Virus record (IMG/VR): IMGVR_UViG_3300021351_000001
Location: 1 to 47,288 of that record
Length of the DNA: 47,288 nucleotides
Strand: one strand, 5' to 3'
From: a virus
Part shown: in pieces, positions 1 to 5,904 of the stretch
Numbering within the stretch: position 1 is the first letter of the stretch
Layout: each line of letters starts with the position of its first letter
Notes under the pieces: generated by a model
What the model was told of the DNA's origin: nothing
The model's input: the letters and a program-made list of their open reading frames with translations, nothing else
The model's database searches: none
Translations under genes and position numbers: made by a program

Positions 1-123
1 CAGACAAACGTTACATAGTGGTCATGGTGCGGAATATGTATCAACCGGATCTAAACGCAGATGGAGCTCCTAGGGTAGCAGATATAGCCGATAGTGTTGA
101 GGAGTGCATGCGCAGGATTGATG
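1..123. repeat. Terminal direct repeat, left copy
   Basis: These 123 bases are identical to 47166-47288. An exact overlap at the two ends is what an assembler leaves when a circular or circularly permuted genome is opened at an arbitrary point. A reading frame continues smoothly across the junction (GTG at 47162 into position 1), which supports circular closure over a true short terminal repeat. Confidence 0.95.
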
Positions 124-383
124 GGGAAGAGTCCGGGGTATACGTCCTTAGTCACAATGAGGCTGGGTGTCCTGATTATTACATCATAGAGGATTACGGC
201 CTAGATATAGGAGATCGCTACTGCTATGAGGATAAGAGTCAGTATGATTGGACCGATTGCCAGTGCTCTGAGGGTCCGGAACATGCTTGCGGCGAGTGTC
301 ATGATTGTTACGATATGATGATTGCGCAGGATATTAAACTAATAAAAGCTAGCGCTATTGAATGGAGTCATCCTGCTGGATGA
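1..383 (+). CDS. Small acidic, cysteine-rich protein (body; start lies at 47162)
   Basis: This is the main part of a protein of about 128 residues whose GTG start is at 47162 on the other side of the circular junction; the codons before position 18 (Val-Thr-Asp-Lys-Arg-Tyr-Ile) join in frame. The product is acidic and has a cysteine cluster near its C terminus (CQCSEGPEHACGECHDC), which suggests metal binding. I do not recognise a family. It is preceded by a hairpin and a strong AGGAGG site and is followed by other small plus-strand genes. After its stop, the +1 frame to 442 stays open and ends in DMID, like the DMIN end of the gene at 712-960, so the true C terminus may lie there (see findings). 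Confidence 0.75.
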   Translation, partial: DKRYIVVMVRNMYQPDLNADGAPRVADIADSVEECMRRIDGEESGVYVLSHNEAGCPDYYIIEDYGLDIGDRYCYEDKSQYDWTDCQCSEGPEHACGECHDCYDMMIAQDIKLIKASAIEWSHPAG

Positions 384-460
384 GGATATCACGGATGAGG
401 AGCTGAGTGAGCTGATAGATATTTATGTCGATATGATCGACTAACAACAGGAGGTGGGTG

Positions 461-715
461 GTGAGTAACACAATGTGTAAAATATGCGGTAGTAGTGACG
501 GGCAATATTGCTCTACGAAACTACAAGTACTCTGCAAACATTGTTCGAGGGAAACACCGCGCAAAGTTGGGCGCGACAGCTTTGACGCGCGATATTGGGT
601 AGGTTGCAAAGATGTTCCCGAATCAACTAAGCGCGAGTTTTACATTGACTATCTGCGTAGCGGGGAAACGCTCACGAGCTATATCAGATCAACACAACAG
701 GAGGTGGAACAGTGA
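461..715 (+). CDS. Small zinc-ribbon-like protein
   Basis: An 84-residue protein with two CxxC pairs in its first half (CKIC and CKHC) and a further cysteine (QYC) between them, the usual look of a small zinc ribbon. The second of two tandem GTG codons (461) is chosen because it sits six bases after AGGAGG at 449-454; GTG 458 would be only three bases away. Its stop overlaps the GTG of the next gene (GTGA), so the two are probably translationally coupled. No specific function can be assigned. Confidence 0.75.
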   Translation: MSNTMCKICGSSDGQYCSTKLQVLCKHCSRETPRKVGRDSFDARYWVGCKDVPESTKREFYIDYLRSGETLTSYIRSTQQEVEQ

Positions 716-960
716 CATTACAACAGGCAATTGAGGCGTCAATGAGGGATTGGCTAGACAATGACGGAGATTGGACTCCGGCTAGCCCAGCGATAATCGT
801 GGATGACGAGGGCGACTATGATTATGGGTCCGTACTGCACTGCGAAAATGGCAATTATAGCATGGTTATTACACTGGACGGCGATTTCGGCTCTTGCACA
901 CCTGCAACGATGGATGACGTGGTTGATTGTGCACGTTGCCTCGCGGATATGATCAACTAA
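712..960 (+). CDS. Small acidic protein of unknown function
   Basis: An 82-residue acidic protein with a GTG start seven bases after AGGAGG (699-704) that overlaps the stop of the preceding gene. It ends CARCLADMIN. A similar string, LRCLADML, occurs in the protein at 1669-1929, so these two may share a short C-terminal element. The 3' end of the gene and the following leader resemble positions 429-451 at the DNA level. No family is recognised. Confidence 0.7.
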   Translation: MTLQQAIEASMRDWLDNDGDWTPASPAIIVDDEGDYDYGSVLHCENGNYSMVITLDGDFGSCTPATMDDVVDCARCLADMIN

Positions 961-982
961 CAACAGGGACGGGGATGACAGT

Positions 983-1204
983 ATGACTTGCACCACAATA
1001 GGCAACACGATGTACATTGACCTAATCGAGGACCGGAAAAAGCCTGACGAAGAAACGCGGGCGAGTATCTGCGAGTTTTGCGGAGGAAAGGCTCAATACA
1101 GCTCGCATATGGTCATGGGGCACACTGAGTGTACGTGGGAGGGTTGCGATAACGTCGCGTGTCCAGGGCGTCCAGGGCGGCAGAGATTATCGGACGTAAT
1201 GTAA
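983..1204 (+). CDS. Small cysteine-rich protein, possible zinc binder
   Basis: A 73-residue protein. It has CEFC followed about 20 residues later by a cluster of three cysteines (CTWEGC and then VAC), the pattern of a small zinc-binding domain. Its ribosome binding region (ACAGGGACGGGG) is a variant of the leaders used by its neighbours. The gene stands alone between two leader-separated genes on the plus strand. No function is recognised. Confidence 0.65.
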   Translation: MTCTTIGNTMYIDLIEDRKKPDEETRASICEFCGGKAQYSSHMVMGHTECTWEGCDNVACPGRPGRQRLSDVM

Positions 1205-1245
1205 CCAAGAGTAGTATCAATAGGAAAAAGAAAGGAACGGGGATA

Positions 1246-1572
1246 ATGAAAGAAACACTAACGATAAACGAAGTTGCACACAGACTATATGCAGACAAAA
1301 ATGCGGGGTGGAGTTGGGATGGAGCTAAAGCTTTAGCGGAATATATGGAACAATACGAGGAGGATCTTGGAGAAGAGCTGGAACTTGACGTGGTAGCTAT
1401 ACGTTGCGACTACTCAGAATATGATAGCGCGTTAGAAGCTGCGCAGGAATACCGTTTCGAGCCGGAAAGCGAGGAAGAGGAATATCTTGAAGAGGAAGCT
1501 CTTGAGTGGCTTGAAGCGAATACGACGGTCATAAGGGTAAAAGGTGGTGGTGTTATTATTCAGGCATGGTAA
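1246..1572 (+). CDS. Conserved acidic phage protein
   Basis: A 108-residue acidic protein. The pattern of an N-terminal helical part, the stretch LDVVAIRCDYSEYDSALEAA, a glutamate-rich segment and a C-terminal NTTVIRVKGGGVIIQ resembles a small protein family found widely in phages and plasmids; this is from memory and no function is known to me. ATG 1246 is chosen over upstream in-frame starts because it follows the AAAGGAACGGGG leader that also precedes the genes at 1669, 1955 and 4279. Its last codons overlap the start of a membrane microprotein. Confidence 0.8.
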   Translation: MKETLTINEVAHRLYADKNAGWSWDGAKALAEYMEQYEEDLGEELELDVVAIRCDYSEYDSALEAAQEYRFEPESEEEEYLEEEALEWLEANTTVIRVKGGGVIIQAW

Positions 1573-1649
1573 AGGTTATGGATCTCCTAATCATACTGAC
1601 AGTGATATTCTCCGCACTTGTGGCAATGGGAATCATGCTTAACAGGTAA
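1566..1649 (+). CDS. 27-residue single-span membrane microprotein
   Basis: A short frame starting at ATG 1566, inside the last codons of the preceding gene (stop 1570-1572). It encodes about 27 residues, nearly all hydrophobic after MVKVMD, enough for one membrane span, and ends LNR. A second in-frame ATG at 1578 has a weak AAAGG before it. Coupled translation by the overlap is likely. Support comes from the hydrophobic pattern and from filling an otherwise empty gap exactly up to the next leader. Confidence 0.5.
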   Translation: MVKVMDLLIILTVIFSALVAMGIMLNR

Positions 1650-1668
1650 AAAAGAAAGGACGGGGATA

Positions 1669-1929
1669 ATGATCAGTGATATATTATCGACTGCATGTAC
1701 AGATATACGTAATTGCCGCGAAACAATGCCAGAGTCAGAGCGCTACATTGAACGCGAACTTGATGTGCTGGATAACATCATGATAGCTGCAATGGAGTCA
1801 TTGGAAGCGCCTAACGAGTCCATCAGTCGGCCATTAAATGCGGATTATTTGCGCTGCCTTGCGGACATGTTGGACGGCGGCGGTGAAATTGGTGATTACG
1901 AAACCACAATGAAGGCGGTTACAGGTTGA
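1669..1929 (+). CDS. Small helical protein of unknown function
   Basis: An 86-residue, mostly helical and acidic protein. ATG 1669 directly follows the leader AAAGAAAGGACGGGGATA shared with three other genes of this cluster, which fixes the start. Its second half holds LRCLADMLDGG, similar to the C terminus of the protein at 712-960. No family recognised. Confidence 0.7.
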   Translation: MISDILSTACTDIRNCRETMPESERYIERELDVLDNIMIAAMESLEAPNESISRPLNADYLRCLADMLDGGGEIGDYETTMKAVTG

Positions 1930-1954
1930 TAGGAAAAAGAAAGGAACGGGGACA

Positions 1955-2149
1955 ATGACAAGACTGGACGAAGAGGCGCACAGTCACGAACAGGAAGCGG
2001 AGGAAGAATACATGTTAGCTAACCCCTGGGACTCACCTACCAGGGACAACTTCAGAAAGGATCTGGAAGAAGTAATGGGAAGGGCGGAGTTGGAGAGAAT
2101 CAACACTATGAACTTGGCTTATGCTTACCTACAAGGGTGGGAGGAGTAG
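1955..2149 (+). CDS. Small acidic protein of unknown function
   Basis: A 64-residue protein with a glutamate-rich N-terminal half (HSHEQEAEEEYM) and a predicted helix near the C terminus. The start follows the shared AAAGGAACGGGG leader. It ends two bases before the GTG of the next gene, and the GGGAGGAG that serves that gene lies inside its own last codons, so they are likely coupled. Confidence 0.65.
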   Translation: MTRLDEEAHSHEQEAEEEYMLANPWDSPTRDNFRKDLEEVMGRAELERINTMNLAYAYLQGWEE

Positions 2150-2151
2150 AC

Positions 2152-2409
2152 GTGTTTACGATTACAGACAAAAATGATGACAGGATACTAACCAGGTGGC
2201 TGAATCCAAATGAATCGGCATCGGTAAATATTGAGGGTAACACAGTGCAGAGTTCATTTGGGAACGTAACCAATGGGGAGTGGTTAGAGCTGACACGCAA
2301 GGAGAACGAACGTGCTGGCCGGGCAATGGTTATTTGCGAACACCCGGAGAATGGGTGTTTACGGGCGCTTATGTTGACTAGTCTATGGGAGAGTAAGCAA
2401 GAAAAGTAG
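2152..2409 (+). CDS. Small protein of unknown function
   Basis: An 85-residue protein. GTG 2152 is preferred to the earlier in-frame GTG at 2137 because GGGAGGAG lies just upstream at the right distance. The product mixes predicted strands and helices and has two cysteines in its C-terminal half; no motif is diagnostic. A possible promoter (TTGACA at 2410-2415) and the second copy of a 43-bp hairpin leader follow immediately. Confidence 0.65.
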   Translation: MFTITDKNDDRILTRWLNPNESASVNIEGNTVQSSFGNVTNGEWLELTRKENERAGRAMVICEHPENGCLRALMLTSLWESKQEK

Positions 2410-2433
2410 TTGACAATATGATACTCGAAACAT

Positions 2434-2476
2434 AACCCCGGGCCCGGCGGGCAAACCGGGCTATTAAGGAGGTGGG
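2434..2476 (+). repeat. Hairpin-plus-RBS leader, copy 1
   Basis: A 43-bp stretch matching 47117-47159 at 40 of 43 positions. It contains an inverted repeat GCCCGG/CCGGGC around an eight-base loop, then ATTAAGGAGGTGGG, the ribosome binding site of the following gene. Mismatches lie in the flank and loop, so the stem is kept. It is preceded by TTGACA at 2410-2415 with a weak CATAAC 15 bases on. Confidence 0.8.
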
Positions 2477-2479
2477 AGA

Positions 2480-3310
2480 ATGAAAGCATGGCATTTTTTA
2501 CGAGCAGACAAAAAACTAGGGTATGGTGATAACCGGAAAGTCGTCGTTGGAGAAACGTACGAGGCTGAGTTCCCCTGCAATGGCTATGATTGTCCTACAT
2601 TAGGCAACGCGGGAATGCATGGCAGCATAAAAATCATGGACGCCTTATCCAATGCGCCAGGTCCGATCATATGCAGAGTGGATATCACGGGCGATGTTGT
2701 TGAGGGTTGGGACAAGATTGTTGGTCGAAATCGCGAAGTGCTCGCAATGATAGATGGTACTGAAATATTACGGAAGTTTGCGCGTTTATGCGCATTGGAT
2801 GTTGCGCGCTTGTGGGAGGCCCCGGAGGTAGTAATTAAATACCTCCAAACGGGCGAAGAGGCATATAGGACAGCGGCATGGGGGGATGCAGCAGCATGGG
2901 CAGCAAGGGCGGCAGCAAGGGATGCAACATGGGGGGATGCAGCATGGGCAGCAAGGGCGGCAGCAAGGACAGCAGTATGGGCGGCAAGGGCGGCAGCATG
3001 GGATGCGGCATGGGGGGATGCAGCAGCATGGGCAGCAAGGGCGGCAGCATGGGATGCAGCATGGGATGCAACATGGGGGGATGCAGCAGCATGGGCAGTA
3101 AGGGCGGCAGCAAGGGATGCAGCATGGGATGCAGCAGCATGGGCAGCAAGGGAAGCAGCAAAGGAAGCAGCAAAGGAAGCAGCATGGGATGCAGCAGCAT
3201 GGGCAGCAAGGGAAGCAGCAAAGGAAGCAGCATGGGATGCAGCATGGGAAGCGCAAAACAAACGTTTGACGCAAATGGTCAAAGCCGTGCGTGTATTGGG
3301 AGGGGAGTGA
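2480..3310 (+). CDS. Phage protein with Ala/Trp tetrapeptide-repeat tail (DUF7666-like N terminus)
   Basis: A 276-residue protein in two parts. Residues 1-115 look globular and resemble, from memory, the DUF7666-type phage domain (begins MKAWHFLR, then GETYEA, later an REVLAMIDGTEILRKFARLCALDVARLW helix region given here only in part: EILRKFARLCALDVARLW). Residues 130-262 are a low-complexity tail built from four-residue units such as WDAA, WAAR, REAA and KEAA, with Trp or a charged residue at about every fourth position. This should form a long helix. The DNA has a 12-bp period and several in-frame insertions, and such tracts change length easily. Function is unknown; the gene is well expressed by its AGGAGG site. 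Confidence 0.8.
   Translation: MKAWHFLRADKKLGYGDNRKVVVGETYEAEFPCNGYDCPTLGNAGMHGSIKIMDALSNAPGPIICRVDITGDVVEGWDKIVGRNREVLAMIDGTEILRKFARLCALDVARLWEAPEVVIKYLQTGEEAYRTAAWGDAAAWAARAAARDATWGDAAWAARAAARTAVWAARAAAWDAAWGDAAAWAARAAAWDAAWDATWGDAAAWAVRAAARDAAWDAAAWAAREAAKEAAKEAAWDAAAWAAREAAKEAAWDAAWEAQNKRLTQMVKAVRVLGGE
2870..3255 (+). repeat. 12-bp-period coding minisatellite (Ala/Trp tail)
   Basis: The tract consists of variants of GCAGCATGGGAT and GCAGCAAGGGAA in mostly 12-bp register, around 30 units, with occasional GD or extra Ala insertions that keep the reading frame. Because of the repeat, other frames stay open by accident. Slippage or recombination between units would change the length of the helical tail without shifting the frame. 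Confidence 0.85.
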
Positions 3311-3311
3311 T

Positions 3312-3638
3312 ATGACAATCAAGGAAAACAGGCGACAAGTAACGGTAGAACTCAAGGAACAAGCACTAGCACACTACGCAAGAATGATCAAGTGGGCTAA
3401 GAGGCAGCGTGCTGACGATAAGCCAAGAAGTGGCACGATGCATCTGGAAATAGGCGAATCTTGGGGCGCTAAAGACTGTGCATATTGTGCCTCTTTCGAT
3501 CGGTGCCTCGCTTGTCCATTATACACCCATTTTGGCTGCTGTAACGGGCTATGGGAGGCAATGAAGGCTGCCACCACCTGGGGTGAATGGCTCAAATGTG
3601 CGCACAAAATAGTTGAATACATAAAACAACATGGATAA
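3312..3638 (+). CDS. Cysteine-rich protein, likely metal-binding
   Basis: A 108-residue protein. After a basic helical N terminus it has a dense cysteine block around residues 57-78 (CAYC, RCLAC, GCC), followed by a helix. ATG 3312 lies one base past the stop of the preceding gene and just after GGGAGGGG, which supports this start over an in-frame GTG at 3291 inside the upstream gene. The cysteine spacing suggests a zinc or iron-sulphur site; no family is recognised. Confidence 0.7.
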   Translation: MTIKENRRQVTVELKEQALAHYARMIKWAKRQRADDKPRSGTMHLEIGESWGAKDCAYCASFDRCLACPLYTHFGCCNGLWEAMKAATTWGEWLKCAHKIVEYIKQHG

Positions 3639-3648
3639 AGGAACAATC

Positions 3649-3822
3649 ATGATCATATGCGGACAAGACTTTATAACGGCAATGGCGCTCTTGATGACGT
3701 TGCATGAATATTTGATGGAAGCGCATCAGAGCGAAATAGATAACGGGCACAATCCAAAAGAGTGCTCATACTGCCAGGCACTGGAAGACGCGGAAACATT
3801 TATCCAAAAGTGGGAGGAATGA
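3649..3822 (+). CDS. Small helical protein with CxxC
   Basis: A 57-residue protein with a hydrophobic N-terminal half and a CSYC motif near residue 42. ATG 3649 is chosen over ATG 3631 because AAAGGA at 3637-3642 is six bases before it, and the earlier ATG would overlap the upstream gene without a site. It is followed after one base by the next gene, whose GGGAGGA site lies in its last codons. Confidence 0.6.
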   Translation: MIICGQDFITAMALLMTLHEYLMEAHQSEIDNGHNPKECSYCQALEDAETFIQKWEE

Positions 3823-3823
3823 T

Positions 3824-4246
3824 ATGAGCACAAAAACGCGGGACAAATTGGCCACAGAGGATTGGAACGATCCAAACGGAGCAATCAATTTAGTTGCCGT
3901 TGACAGTGAAGCTGCCCTATTGCATAAGCGACTAGGTACTGGTAGGTTGGGAGAAATGAATCCGGAATATGACATAACCGATAGGGCAAAAAAACAGGGT
4001 TTCTTTGTTAAGACCTTTTTGAGCCGGCGTTTATATCAACAGTTGCATTCCAGGGCCCCCGGAGAAACTGTCTGTCGTATAGACGGTATGCTGTACTCCC
4101 TCAGGCAGTATATAAACAAGGGCAAGTGGCAAATGAATAGAGGTAGATTTTGCTGCCTTAACAAAAGAGATGAAATAATTAGCGTGTGTGCTGAAATTGA
4201 TCATTCTACGTGGTCACAAGGCATGTTGATAGACATAGATGATTAG
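3824..4246 (+). CDS. Protein of unknown function, 140 aa
   Basis: A 140-residue protein starting at ATG 3824, a few bases after GGGAGGA. It has a charged N-terminal region, a middle part with FFVKTFLSRRLYQQLHSR and GETVCRIDGMLYSL that looks like a compact alpha/beta domain, and an acidic C terminus (IDIDD). I do not recognise a family. It is the second to last gene of the plus-strand early cluster before the terminator. Confidence 0.7.
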   Translation: MSTKTRDKLATEDWNDPNGAINLVAVDSEAALLHKRLGTGRLGEMNPEYDITDRAKKQGFFVKTFLSRRLYQQLHSRAPGETVCRIDGMLYSLRQYINKGKWQMNRGRFCCLNKRDEIISVCAEIDHSTWSQGMLIDIDD

Positions 4247-4278
4247 ATGATTAGACAAAAAGAAAGGACGGAAATAGA

Positions 4279-4443
4279 ATGGAAATTACGCGGACAATCA
4301 CACTGGAAGAGGAGCTATGGGAGAAAGCCAAGGCAGTAGGTCAGCACTTGCAGCCAAAAAGCAACCGGCAAAATGTGTTGCGAGCTGCAATAGAGATTGG
4401 ACTCACCAAGCTAGAAAAAGAATCAAACGCAAGTGATGCTTAG
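4279..4443 (+). CDS. Ribbon-helix-helix DNA-binding protein
   Basis: A 54-residue protein behind the leader AAAGAAAGGACGGAAATAGA. The layout is that of an Arc/CopG-type ribbon-helix-helix: a strand with alternating residues (EITRTITL), a first helix (EEELWEKAKAVGQHL), a short turn with N and R, and a second helix (NVLRAAIEIGLTKLEK). Such proteins bind operator DNA as dimers. It is the last plus-strand gene before the terminator and could regulate this cluster. The assignment rests on pattern only. Confidence 0.65.
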   Translation: MEITRTITLEEELWEKAKAVGQHLQPKSNRQNVLRAAIEIGLTKLEKESNASDA

Positions 4444-4456
4444 AGGCAATGGGAAG

Positions 4457-4490
4457 GCCTGAGAGTTTTACTGGCTCTCAGGCTTTTCTC
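4457..4490 (+). terminator. Rho-independent terminator
   Basis: A nine-base-pair stem, GCCTGAGAG pairing with CTCTCAGGC around a nine-base loop, is followed by TTTTCTCT. It lies 14 bases after the last plus-strand gene and before the 3' end of the convergent minus-strand gene. The T-rich tail exists only in the plus orientation. Confidence 0.85.
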
Positions 4491-4508
4491 TATGTGAACC
4501 TATATTAT

Positions 4509-5291
4509 TTATAACTTAAACATTTGTTCCGCAACTTGCAGGGCCATGGCGTTTCCGAACACTCTAAGTCGATCCATACTATGGGAAACCCTACCCACTT
4601 CCGGCCACTCCCTTTTTAACCAGTTTTCCTTGCGCTTGTCGAAAAATGGCACATCACACACCCAAGCTTTTGCGCTTAGCTCATGTATCCAGGCAGGCTC
4701 GCAAGGCCGTGCATATAAACCAGTTTCCGGTCCCGCTATGATCCAGTCAAGCTTTGTAGTCATCTTGAAATCTTTCCAAATGTCGATACCTTCCAAGAGC
4801 GGTTCAAGACTGACAAATCGCACTGCTGCCGGGATGTCTAGCAGCATTGGTACCCGCTCATCGAAGCGTTGCTGATTTTCTGCTGTGACCCCTAACCACA
4901 AATTAGGAAGTACAGGTGTACAACCAGTCAATCTCGCAGCTAATCTGTCTTCTTCCAGCACTATTCTCATAATATCAGGACGTTTCGTCAGAAACATAAA
5001 GATATGTTGAGGACAATAGCCTATTACTCGCATAATCTGCTCAAAATCCTCCTGATCAACAGCGTCATGAAACAAATCACCCATACTGCAAACAAATATT
5101 TTGCGTGGTTTTTTCCATTTCCGAGGAATGTTCAGCCTATCCTGATGAAAAGTGCCTGGCGTGAAGTCGTAATCAAACAAGTTCCGCTCGAACATACGTT
5201 TCGCATAGCAATTCTGACAGCCCTCACTGATCGGAGTACAGCCAGTAACAGGGCTCCACGTTTCGTCGCACCATTCTATTTTTGTTGACAT
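4509..5291 (-). CDS. Phage Gp37/Gp68 family protein (DUF5131, three-cysteine motif)
   Basis: A 260-residue protein that begins MSTKIEWCDETWSPVTGC and carries the Cys-x6-Cys-x2-Cys motif (C18, C25, C28), the mark of the phage Gp37/Gp68 (DUF5131) family, which has been likened to radical-SAM enzymes. Also typical are KIFVCSMGDLFH, MFLTKRP, NLWLGVTAE and VRFVSLEPLLEGI. Length is normal for the family. The biochemical role is not established; a modification or repair reaction is a guess. The start has GGAGGAG seven bases upstream. It is the last gene of the minus-strand early operon and overlaps the end of the preceding gene by 16 bases. Confidence 0.9.
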   Translation of the reverse strand: MSTKIEWCDETWSPVTGCTPISEGCQNCYAKRMFERNLFDYDFTPGTFHQDRLNIPRKWKKPRKIFVCSMGDLFHDAVDQEDFEQIMRVIGYCPQHIFMFLTKRPDIMRIVLEEDRLAARLTGCTPVLPNLWLGVTAENQQRFDERVPMLLDIPAAVRFVSLEPLLEGIDIWKDFKMTTKLDWIIAGPETGLYARPCEPAWIHELSAKAWVCDVPFFDKRKENWLKREWPEVGRVSHSMDRLRVFGNAMALQVAEQMFKL

Positions 5292-5614
5292 TTCTCCTCC
5301 TCTACGACTATTTCAAACCTCTCTCCGATGGCGCCCCGGTAATAAGCCTCCTTGTCGTAACGGTATTTCGTGTTCGGGCGTATGGTTGTGAACAAGTGGC
5401 CGTCATCGCTGATAAATAACAGCACCAAAAGTGGTCCGGAAGGCAATTTGTAGTTTTTGAAAATCAGGTAGCCTGCAGAATACAGAGTGTCGTAGTTTGT
5501 AAAGTCTGCCGACATTTCCCCCTTCTTCGTATTGAAAACTGCTAGCAGAGTGGCGTAATTGCTCTTTATGTTCCTCAACTTCTGGTAATCGTGACTAAAC
5601 TTGATCTTTTTCAT
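5276..5614 (-). CDS. Small phage protein of unknown function
   Basis: A 112-residue protein starting MKKIKFSHDYQKL. The pattern of an N-terminal strand with FSHDY, then LLAVFN, YDTLY.AGY and a later strand LLVLLFISDDGHLFTTIRP, followed by YRGAIGERFEIVVEEE, resembles a small family often seen beside Gp37/Gp68 proteins in phages, possibly of the ASCH/PUA-like fold; this is a weak impression. It overlaps the Gp37/Gp68 gene, so the two are probably coupled. Confidence 0.7.
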   Translation of the reverse strand: MKKIKFSHDYQKLRNIKSNYATLLAVFNTKKGEMSADFTNYDTLYSAGYLIFKNYKLPSGPLLVLLFISDDGHLFTTIRPNTKYRYDKEAYYRGAIGERFEIVVEEEKCQQK

Positions 5615-5632
5615 AGTCTTCTTTTGCTCTTT

Positions 5633-5878
5633 CTAATCCTGAACCTGCCGTATCGCATCCTCAAGCGGGTCGTACTCCTGAACTATCCCACACTCATAAT
5701 CTTGTGCTGGCAGCACCACAGTATTATGCTCCTCGTGGGTTAGCTCAGTATCGTTCGACAAAGCAAACACCCTAGTTCCCTCATCAGTTTCCCACACATC
5801 AACCGTGTTGTCTGCCAACCTATGCGCGTGCCCCGTTACTTCCCCATCAGCCAATACTGAACCTTTAACTTTTTTCAT
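5633..5878 (-). CDS. Small GHAH-motif protein
   Basis: An 81-residue protein. ATG 5878 with AAGGAG upstream is chosen over an earlier in-frame start inside the previous gene. It contains VLADGEVTGHAHRL and, about 30 residues on, LTHEEHNTVVLP, two histidine-rich stretches that could bind a metal in a small beta fold. In relatives I remember, the chain starts with a QGDV strand; here QGDV is instead found at the C terminus of the upstream 491-residue protein (see findings). Such proteins often neighbour DUF6745 proteins, as here. Function unknown. Confidence 0.75.
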   Translation of the reverse strand: MKKVKGSVLADGEVTGHAHRLADNTVDVWETDEGTRVFALSNDTELTHEEHNTVVLPAQDYECGIVQEYDPLEDAIRQVQD

Positions 5879-5904
5879 CTTCTTCTCCTTTTTGTTGTTG
5901 ATAT

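Noticed and set aside
2584-3355. Several long frames on both strands opposite the Ala/Trp repeat
   Set aside because: All result from the low-complexity repeat and consist of Met/Leu/Pro, Cys/Pro or Gly/Ser runs. The plus-strand 276-residue frame has the ribosome site and a normal N-terminal domain.
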